8,854 bases of DNA from contig MEHH01000092.1 in the NCBI GenBank assembly GCA_001940755.1, positions 1 through 8,854 of the forward strand, written 5' to 3'. The position numbers and the translations under genes are program-made. The notes under the pieces were generated by a model, which saw only the letters and a list, made by a program, of their open reading frames with translations, was not told the DNA's origin and did not search any database. Shown piece after piece: positions 5,091 to 8,854 of the stretch (its first letter is position 1; each line of letters opens with the position of its first letter). The stretch comes from Candidatus Heimdallarchaeota archaeon AB_125 (lineage in GTDB: Archaea; Asgardarchaeota; Heimdallarchaeia; Heimdallarchaeales; Heimdallarchaeaceae).

Positions 5091-5617
5091 GATTGGCTAA
5101 CTAAGAGATTTGCAATTTTAGTGAATGCTTCATCAACCTGATTTCCAGTTAATGCACTGGTTCTAATGTTGTGATGGCTTTTTATCTTACTGTGAAGTTC
5201 ATCACTTTCCTTTTTGGAAACAGCAATTTGGCTTTTCAAATCCTCCTTATTACCAACAAGAACTTTGAAAACATCTTTTCCACAGTTGTCCACAAATTCC
5301 TTTTCCCACTTCTCAATATCTTTGAGAGTTGTAGCTCTTGTCAAATCATAAACTAACAATGCAGCTTTTGCACCTTTGTAGAATGTAGGTCTGACAAAAC
5401 GGAATCTTTCTTGTCCTGCTAAATCCCAAATGGAAAGAGCAACCCTAGTGCCATCCTCTAAGTCTACGTGCTTCTCTGAGGGTTCCATTCCTATAGTCAT
5501 TAAATAGGAACTATCAAATCTATCATGAACAAACCTTTGAACTAGACTTGTTTTACCCACAGCAGCAGATCCCAATAATAGGATTTTGTAATTATAATCT
5601 GGTTGAATTTTACTCAT
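5081..5617 (-). CDS. Rab/Ras-like small GTPase
   Basis: This 178-residue single-domain GTPase has all five G boxes. G1 is GSAAVGKTS at 16-24. G2 is threonine T41 in YLMTIGME, very like the Rab YxxTIGxxF. G3 is WDLAGQERF with D65 and catalytic-type Q69. G4 is NKED at 123-126, and G5 is TSAL at 153-156. The WDLAGQERFRFVRPTFYKGAKAALLVYDLT stretch is Rab/Ras-like rather than Arf, Gtr or MglA-like. It ends SQSKK without a C-terminal cysteine, so it cannot be prenylated like eukaryotic Rabs and must reach any membrane through a partner. It is translated from ATG at 5617, overlapping the preceding helical-protein gene by eight bases, with GAAGGT seven bases upstream. The overlap implies co-translation and probably a shared complex. 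Its function, trafficking-like or signalling, is not readable. Confidence 0.95.
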   Translation of the reverse strand: MSKIQPDYNYKILLLGSAAVGKTSLVQRFVHDRFDSSYLMTIGMEPSEKHVDLEDGTRVALSIWDLAGQERFRFVRPTFYKGAKAALLVYDLTRATTLKDIEKWEKEFVDNCGKDVFKVLVGNKEDLKSQIAVSKKESDELHSKIKSHHNIRTSALTGNQVDEAFTKIANLLVSQSKK

Positions 5618-5930
5618 TTTCTTTACCTTCTAGTAGTTTAGCAACTCTTTCTAATTCTTCTTTGAGACTATCTAAATAAAACTTTTCGAATTTCCCTTGA
5701 GCTCTGTCAATTGTGCTTAGTGATATGCAAAGATCTTCAATAGTCTCAACGTGATCCTTTTCTAACTTAGTTGGAACGTAGTGTTTTATTTTTCTTAAAA
5801 CTCTCTTTGCCATTCCTGAAGCTAGTTTGCGATTAATAGAACCTTCTTGATAAGCTTCTACTGTAGAAAGCATCCAGTAAGTCACACTTTGTAAATTTGT
5901 GACTTCATCTAGAGGGGAAATATCGGTCAT
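5610..5930 (-). CDS. Small all-helical protein co-translated with the GTPase (unknown)
   Basis: I do not recognise this 106-residue protein. It appears entirely helical and soluble: a first helix around 12-28 (NLQSVTYWMLSTVEAYQEG), a basic segment 34-52 (RKLASGMAKRVLRKIKHYV), a middle helix around 58-76 containing the single cysteine C68, and a final charged amphipathic helix 80-102 (KFEKFYLDSLKEELERVAKLLEG) that could form a coiled coil. It has no Roadblock/longin pattern (no alternating beta strands), so it is not a standard Asgard GTPase regulator. Its end overlaps the GTPase start by eight bases, and the GTPase ribosome binding site lies inside its last codons, so the two are made together. 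A role as effector, exchange factor, stabiliser or membrane adaptor of the GTPase is inference. A TATA-like box at 5964-5953 predicts a leaderless mRNA from the ATG at 5930. Confidence 0.85.
   Translation of the reverse strand: MTDISPLDEVTNLQSVTYWMLSTVEAYQEGSINRKLASGMAKRVLRKIKHYVPTKLEKDHVETIEDLCISLSTIDRAQGKFEKFYLDSLKEELERVAKLLEGKENE
5625..5630 (-). promoter_or_regulatory. Internal ribosome binding site of the GTPase gene
   Basis: GAAGGT on the minus strand lies inside the last codons of the upstream gene, seven bases before the GTPase ATG. It supports translational coupling of the pair and this GTPase start. Confidence 0.65.
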
Positions 5931-5952
5931 TAGAATAAGAAAAGTTTACAAG

Positions 5953-5964
5953 ATTAATATAATT
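5953..5964 (-). promoter_or_regulatory. TATA box of the helical-protein/GTPase operon
   Basis: AATTATATTAAT on the minus strand is centred about 27 bases before the ATG at 5930. Transcription should therefore begin at or just before the start codon, giving a leaderless first gene and a Shine-Dalgarno-led second gene. Confidence 0.5.
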
Positions 5965-5995
5965 TGTGATGAAAGGTACTTACTGAAGATAGAAG

Positions 5996-6017
5996 AAAAA
6001 AAGAGGGGTTAATCCCC
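5996..6017 (-). terminator. Hairpin plus T7 terminator of the winged-helix gene
   Basis: On the minus strand GGGG-ATTAA-CCCC (6017-6005) is followed by TC and seven T (6002-5996), the layout of a classical intrinsic terminator. It lies about 43 bases beyond the winged-helix stop and insulates the GTPase operon promoter. Confidence 0.6.
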
Positions 6018-6034
6018 ACTCACTCCCTTTTTTG

Positions 6035-6055
6035 TGCGGAGCTAGAACTCCAGCA
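6035..6055 (-). repeat. Second stem-loop downstream of the winged-helix gene
   Basis: An inverted repeat forms a 7-bp stem with one bulged base: TGC-GGAG (6035-6041), loop CTAGAA, CTCC (6048-6051), bulged A, GCA (6053-6055). It lies just after the stop codon and before the terminator hairpin, so the mRNA 3' end would carry two adjacent stem-loops. It might protect the mRNA from 3' decay. Confidence 0.5.
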
Positions 6056-6060
6056 TAAAC

Positions 6061-6333
6061 TTAAGCTGTTTGACTAACTTCAACTGTTTCTCCAATAAGA
6101 AACTCAAAGTTGTCACGTATTGCAGGATCCAAGTAATAAAATACACTACGCATATCTGATAAATTGGACATTTTCTTAAGGATTCCTTTCTCAAGCAACC
6201 TTCTAATACCGTAACGAACAGTCCTTTCAGGTTGACTTACTGACCCAAGGATTTGCTTTTGAGTCATAGGACCGCTTACATCTAAGACTTTAATTATGTC
6301 TTCTCCACCGCGTGGAAGTTTTCGTCTTTTCAT
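6061..6333 (-). CDS. Small winged-helix (ArsR/MarR-like) transcriptional regulator
   Basis: From the ATG at 6333 this is a 90-residue DNA-binding protein made of one winged helix-turn-helix domain. A basic start (MKRRKLPRGGED) leads to helix 1 (DIIKVLDVSG), then MTQKQILGSVS, the recognition helix in PERTVRYGIRRLLEKGIL, and the wing KKMSNLSDMRSVFYYLD, then a short tail. TVRYGIRRLLEKGIL is characteristic of archaeal one-domain regulators. It has no ligand domain and no cysteines, so metal or thiol sensing is unlikely. The ATG at 6333 is preferred because AGGTG lies six bases upstream; a GTG at 6342 in the same frame overlaps that site. The gene has higher GC than its neighbours, about 86 bases of structured leader, and a palindrome against its TATA box, all of which suggest self-regulation. 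Its targets are unknown. Confidence 0.87.
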   Translation of the reverse strand: MKRRKLPRGGEDIIKVLDVSGPMTQKQILGSVSQPERTVRYGIRRLLEKGILKKMSNLSDMRSVFYYLDPAIRDNFEFLIGETVEVSQTA

Positions 6334-6339
6334 TTTATA

Positions 6340-6344
6340 CACCT
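6340..6344 (-). promoter_or_regulatory. Ribosome binding site of the winged-helix gene
   Basis: AGGTG on the minus strand is six bases before ATG 6333. Its GTG overlaps the alternative GTG start codon at 6342, so this site favours the shorter 90-residue protein. Confidence 0.6.
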
Positions 6345-6355
6345 TTTTCGATGTT

Positions 6356-6374
6356 CAGCCAGCTTGAATGGCTG
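6356..6374 (-). repeat. Leader stem-loop of the winged-helix gene
   Basis: CAGCCA (6356-6361) and TGGCTG (6369-6374) form a perfect 6-bp stem with a 7-base loop. On the minus-strand RNA the loop reads UUCAAGC, twelve bases before AGGTG, where it could affect ribosome access. Confidence 0.5.
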
Positions 6375-6379
6375 TCTTA

Positions 6380-6408
6380 CTCTTTAGATTTCGTCTAAGA
6401 GCCGAAAT
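6380..6408 (-). repeat. Two mutually exclusive stem-loops in the winged-helix leader
   Basis: Stem A pairs CTCTTTAGA (6380-6388) with TCTAAGAG (6394-6401) with one bulged base and loop TTTCG. Stem B pairs ATTTCG (6388-6393) with CGAAAT (6403-6408) around a 9-base loop. They share bases and cannot form together. The segment falls inside the leader predicted from the TATA box at 6449-6441. Confidence 0.45.
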
Positions 6409-6440
6409 TTTGTTAGCGATACTGTTCTCTAACCCTAACC

Positions 6441-6449
6441 CTTATAAAG
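6441..6449 (-). promoter_or_regulatory. TATA box of the winged-helix gene
   Basis: CTTTATAAG on the minus strand is the best TATA match in the region. Transcription would start near 6419 and give a leader of about 86 bases before ATG 6333. Its upstream end touches the palindrome at 6449-6467. Confidence 0.5.
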
Positions 6450-6467
6450 TTTTGGGAGGCCCAAAAC
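6449..6467. promoter_or_regulatory. Perfect 8-bp inverted repeat abutting the TATA box (putative operator)
   Basis: GTTTTGGG (6449-6456), spacer AGG, CCCAAAAC (6460-6467). Its position, covering the BRE region just upstream of the winged-helix TATA box, is where a dimeric winged-helix repressor or activator would block or recruit TFB/TBP. Autoregulation is inferred. Confidence 0.5.
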
Positions 6468-6528
6468 CGATTTTTTCGGGATTTCAGCCGTTTTTTTATG
6501 TATCACTAATACGTATTCACTGTACTGT

Positions 6529-6549
6529 AAGCAAAATGTGAATTTGCTT
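6529..6549. repeat. Perfect 7-bp inverted repeat in the intergenic region
   Basis: AAGCAAA (6529-6535), spacer ATGTGAA, TTTGCTT (6543-6549). It is downstream, on the minus strand, of the TATA-like CTATATAAG near 6590. It could be a protein-binding site or a stem in a small RNA. Confidence 0.4.
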
Positions 6550-6742
6550 GTTTCTAGTGTTCTAGTAATAATACTTGGCTATTCTCACTTATATAGCTTT
6601 CTCAAAATGGAGCAAAAAAGGATAAATTTATATATCATATCTTGACTTTTTTGCATTTTTCTCGTTTTTTACTTATTGTTAATGTAATACCTTTCTTACA
6701 GCAGTTTCTTTTCGTTATTATCTTTTATGTAAATTAGTTAAA

Positions 6743-6749
6743 CTTAAAA
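6743..6749 (+). promoter_or_regulatory. TATA-like box of the membrane-protein operon
   Basis: CTTAAAA is centred about 26 bases before the GTG start at 6772, so the mRNA would start at or next to that codon. No Shine-Dalgarno sequence is present, consistent with leaderless translation. Confidence 0.38.
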
Positions 6750-6771
6750 CAGTCTCAACTCACTTTAGTTT

Positions 6772-7170
6772 GTGACTGAATTTAAAAAACGGCATCTGTT
6801 GCTAATATATGGTTTAGGCTATTTAATAATAGCATTTATACTAGCTTTTCTCTTTACTGCAATTATAGGAGAATGGACAGCTGGAGCATGGTTCTTGAAT
6901 TTCAGTATGTGGGGATTAATCTGGTTAGTTTCTATGTTTGGTTATCCAATGTTCTTCTTAGACGCAGATCCTCATACTCTTGCGATGAATCCATACTTTT
7001 CGTTTTTAGCATATTTCATAATAATTGCTGGATTGTTCATAACTTATCAAATTCACGTGAAGCTACTTGAGAAGAAGCTTGGTAAGAAATTAAGAATTGG
7101 CAAAGTACTGAATCTATACTTCCCAGTTAAGAAATCGCCACAAGCTAAATCTGGAGAAACAAAAGAATGA
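6772..7170 (+). CDS. Three-helix membrane protein of unknown function
   Basis: I do not recognise this 132-residue protein. After a short basic start (TEFKKRH) there are three strongly hydrophobic segments at about 8-32, 40-62 and 74-95. Aromatic residues are common (AGAWFLNFSMWGLIWLVSMFGYPMFF), and a loop FLDADPHTLAMNP carries two acidic residues and a histidine between segments 2 and 3. The last 35 residues are polar and lysine-rich (KLLEKKLGKKLRIG, then KKSPQAKSGETKE), which by the positive-inside rule places the tail in the cytoplasm. The start codon is GTG with a TATA-like box about 26 bases upstream, so the mRNA is probably leaderless. The stop overlaps the next membrane-protein gene as ATGA, so the two likely form one complex. 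The first segment is not clearly a cleaved signal peptide. Confidence 0.8.
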   Translation: MTEFKKRHLLLIYGLGYLIIAFILAFLFTAIIGEWTAGAWFLNFSMWGLIWLVSMFGYPMFFLDADPHTLAMNPYFSFLAYFIIIAGLFITYQIHVKLLEKKLGKKLRIGKVLNLYFPVKKSPQAKSGETKE

Positions 7171-7715
7171 GATATGACTATAGTCTCTATTCAGAAAACA
7201 TCTTTGGAATTACCTCTGCAGTGTTTTGGTTATTATCTTCATTCCTTTTTGCAATGGATATAGTGAATTTCTTCAAACTATATTCTCAATTAAACTCCCT
7301 AAAAGTAGCTAGTTTGGGGTATGGGCATGATCTTCAACCAACAATAACTTTGATGTTATTTATGGGTATAATCTTCATTTTAGGTAGTTTATTATTTTTT
7401 GGAAATCTTGTTTATTTAACCTTTAAAAAACTAAAAATGTTATACACCTTTATCTTCCCGTCCATTGCCATACTTTTAGTACTGATAGTAATCCTATTTT
7501 TAGCACCTTATGTAAGTAAGCTAATTTTTCAAATACCTGAACCTTTTCTAACCGATACTGTCTTTGCTACAATGTCTCCTGATCTTGTTCTCTATGTTTT
7601 CAATATTCCTTACAAACATATTGTTTTCTGGTTGCAGCTTGCATCTTCAATTATTGCGACTACCTTCCAATTTCTAGGGCTTTGGAGGATAAAAACCAGT
7701 AAAGAGAACAAATGA
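7167..7715 (+). CDS. Four-helix membrane protein of unknown function
   Basis: This 182-residue protein has no family I can name. Hydrophobic segments lie at about 13-35, 60-86, 92-118 and 150-174, with a basic KKLK between the second and third and a basic end (RIKTSKENK), consistent with both ends in the cytoplasm. The loop between segments 1 and 2 (SQLNSLKVASLGYGHDLQP) and that between 3 and 4 (about 119-149, with IPEPFLTD and MSPDLVLYVFNIP) would face outside. It has no charged residues deep in the helices and no transporter or enzyme motif. The ATG overlaps the previous gene's TGA in an ATGA junction, indicating coupled translation. The paired small membrane proteins may be subunits of a single channel, sensor or assembly factor; this is inference. 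Confidence 0.83.
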   Translation: MRYDYSLYSENIFGITSAVFWLLSSFLFAMDIVNFFKLYSQLNSLKVASLGYGHDLQPTITLMLFMGIIFILGSLLFFGNLVYLTFKKLKMLYTFIFPSIAILLVLIVILFLAPYVSKLIFQIPEPFLTDTVFATMSPDLVLYVFNIPYKHIVFWLQLASSIIATTFQFLGLWRIKTSKENK

Positions 7716-7736
7716 ATTTCTCTTTATATTCTTTTC

Positions 7737-8854
7737 ATGTCAGATGAAAAACTTAATCTAATCTTTGTTTTAAACAAGCTTGTGTCATTTAAAGTAGGCT
7801 TTCTAGTAAATCCAATTGCTGGATTAGGTGGTAAAAAAGGGTGGAAAGGTACTGATCTAATTGAAGAAGCTTGGGACTATTTCGAAAGTGGAGAACAGTA
7901 TTCTTTTGAAAGAGTGAAAAAAGCACTAACCTCATTATCTCCTTCTTTACCGTTAACTTTCTATTACTGTGATAATCCAATGGGTGCAAAGATACTGGAA
8001 GAATTTTCCTTTGAGAAAAATCTAGTTTACACTCCTTCTGAAGGGAGAACTGCTGCTCAAGATACACAGGAAGCTTGCAAGATTTTTCTAGAAAAAGAAG
8101 TTGATTTAATACTCTTTGTAGGAGGAGATGGAACAGCTAGGGATGTAGCTTCAATTATTGCAGATAAGATCCCAACATTAGGAATCCCTTCTGGTGTGAA
8201 AATGTTCAGCGGATGTTTTCTTTATCATCCTCAAGATTTGGGGGAGATTATGGATGATTTAGTAGCTGACGAATTAGTTACTGCTGCAGAAGATGTCATG
8301 GATGTAAATGAAGCATTGTTCAGAGAAAACAAAGTTCAAGCAAGTCTTTACGGACATCTAATGGTTCCCCAGAAAACAGGTTTAATACAAGGAGGAAAGA
8401 TTTCATCTTCAATCACATCTGTGGAGACTTATGAAACAATGGCACTGGAGCTAAAGGAAGAATATGCTATCAATGATAATATCGTTGTTTTAGGAACTGG
8501 AAGTACAGTCTATCACGTGTTTAAAGCAATGAATATTGAAAAGACACTGTTAGGTATAGATTTCTTTGAAACAGGCAAAATAGTAAACAGAGATGTCAAT
8601 GAACAACAGCTGTTTGAACTTACAAAGAATAAAGATATTACGATCGTTCTTACTCCAATAGGTGGTCAAGGTTTTCTTCTTGGACGTGGTAATCAACAAA
8701 TAAGTTCAAGAGTTTTGACTAATGCAAAAAGCTTCAAATTTGTGATTCTTTCTTCTGAACAGAAGCTAGAAACAATTGATCAGCTTGAACTAGATCTTGA
8801 TTCTCCCATTGATGTTCCTGATATTAGAAACGGCTACATAAAAGTGTTAACAGC
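7737..8854 (+). CDS. ATP-NAD kinase-like protein (COG3199 type), cut at the right edge
   Basis: The frame is open from ATG 7737 to the end of the window, 372 complete codons, with no stop. It matches the archaeal ATP-NAD kinase-like family, relatives of NAD kinase and diacylglycerol kinase folds, expected to phosphorylate NAD or a related substrate with ATP or polyphosphate. Visible motifs: first strand KVGFLVNPIAGLGGKKG (19-35), GGDGT at 129-133 followed by ARDV, GVKMFSG from 153, and TPIGGQGFLLGRGNQQIS from 306, all family hallmarks. The usual length is about 320-375, so only the very C-terminus is missing. GTG at 7782 is an alternative start: it would begin the protein as MSFKVGFLVNP, closer to relatives, without the odd first 15 residues. 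Neither start has a clear ribosome binding site. It follows the membrane pair by 21 bases, possibly as one transcript. The substrate has not been shown. Confidence 0.9.
   Translation, partial: MSDEKLNLIFVLNKLVSFKVGFLVNPIAGLGGKKGWKGTDLIEEAWDYFESGEQYSFERVKKALTSLSPSLPLTFYYCDNPMGAKILEEFSFEKNLVYTPSEGRTAAQDTQEACKIFLEKEVDLILFVGGDGTARDVASIIADKIPTLGIPSGVKMFSGCFLYHPQDLGEIMDDLVADELVTAAEDVMDVNEALFRENKVQASLYGHLMVPQKTGLIQGGKISSSITSVETYETMALELKEEYAINDNIVVLGTGSTVYHVFKAMNIEKTLLGIDFFETGKIVNRDVNEQQLFELTKNKDITIVLTPIGGQGFLLGRGNQQISSRVLTNAKSFKFVILSSEQKLETIDQLELDLDSPIDVPDIRNGYIKVLT

Larger units (their letters stand above)
6334..6771. other. 438-base non-coding region between the winged-helix and membrane-protein genes
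   Basis: No convincing gene is seen on either strand. From right to left on the minus strand it holds AT-rich DNA with TATA-like sequences (6622-6640 and 6585-6598), a 7-bp inverted repeat (6529-6549), the 10-base palindrome AATACGTATT (6508-6517), a hairpin CCGA-TTTTT-TCGG (6467-6479), an 8-bp inverted repeat (6449-6467) next to a TATA box, and the structured leader of the winged-helix gene. Bases 6361-6480 are about 41% GC, well above the AT-rich 6481-6771. A small RNA gene is possible but not shown. Confidence 0.6.

Noticed and set aside
5171..5356. 61-codon plus-strand frame opposite the GTPase
   Set aside because: It is antisense to the G4/G5 region of a clear GTPase.
5610..5930. Roadblock/longin-type GTPase regulator
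   Set aside because: The sequence appears entirely helical, without the alternating strands and conserved glycine turns of Roadblock or longin domains.
6334..6440. tRNA gene in the winged-helix leader
   Set aside because: A T-arm-like hairpin is present, but no matching acceptor stem, D-arm or anticodon arm with proper spacing could be built, and the G53-C61 pair is missing.
6429..6441. Linear-chromosome telomere or replication origin
   Set aside because: There are only two TTAGGG units, they are inside a predicted transcript, and there is no Orc1/Cdc6 gene or origin-recognition repeat set nearby.
6873..7070. 65-codon frame within the first membrane-protein gene
   Set aside because: It is a shifted frame of the membrane protein, which has its own start, an ATGA link to the next gene and clear hydrophobic segments.
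7789..8067. 92-codon minus-strand frame near the right end
   Set aside because: It is antisense to the ATP-NAD kinase-like N-terminal domain; its Leu/Gln/Ser-rich product has no recognisable pattern.
1..8854. CRISPR array, insertion sequence or prophage attachment site
   Set aside because: No regularly spaced direct repeats, transposase or integrase frames, or long terminal inverted repeats were seen.

Overview
This AT-rich, gene-dense window most likely comes from an archaeon of the Asgard group. A Heimdallarchaeia-like lineage is a guess from composition and gene content only. The evidence is a cluster of eukaryote-type proteins in an archaeal setting: a ubiquitin-like protein, an E1-like activating enzyme with a UBA1-type C-terminal ubiquitin-fold domain, a PDCD5-family protein and a Rab/Ras-type small GTPase. 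TATA-like boxes lie 20-30 bases before several starts, purine-rich ribosome binding sites occur at others, and several genes look leaderless.

Layout. (1) Positions 1-2020, minus strand, read right to left: PDCD5-like protein (2020-1628), ubiquitin-like modifier (1518-1282), E1-like enzyme (1142-138), then a probable new gene whose first 19 codons run off the left edge (57-1). This is a ubiquitin-type conjugation locus; the expected E2, RING-type E3 and JAMM protease are not in view and may lie further left. (2) Positions 2162-4317: an ATZ/TRZ-type amidohydrolase (plus) meets a PIG-L/LmbE-type deacetylase (minus) tail to tail. (3) Positions 4459-5930: an unfamiliar protein (plus) with a possible ribbon-helix-helix head, coiled coil and acidic tail converges on a two-gene minus-strand operon of a small helical protein and a Rab-like GTPase, overlapping by 8 bases. 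(4) Positions 5996-6771: a winged-helix regulator with a hairpin/T-tract terminator behind it and a long structured leader in front, followed by about 440 bases of non-coding DNA with several inverted repeats. (5) Positions 6772-8854, plus strand: two small multi-pass membrane proteins overlapping by ATGA, then an ATP-NAD kinase-like protein (COG3199 type) cut off by the right edge.

How the genes may work together. The modifier, with residues equivalent to ubiquitin Lys48 and a GG-Leu tail, would be trimmed to expose Gly-Gly, adenylated and thioesterified by the E1, and passed to an E2 recruited by the E1 C-terminal domain. The GTPase and its overlapping partner look like a regulatory pair. 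The winged-helix gene probably controls itself through a palindrome abutting its TATA box. The membrane pair has no recognisable function.

No tRNA, rRNA, CRISPR array, insertion sequence or integration site was found. The two least explained items are the 6334-6771 intergenic region and the protein at 4459-5079.
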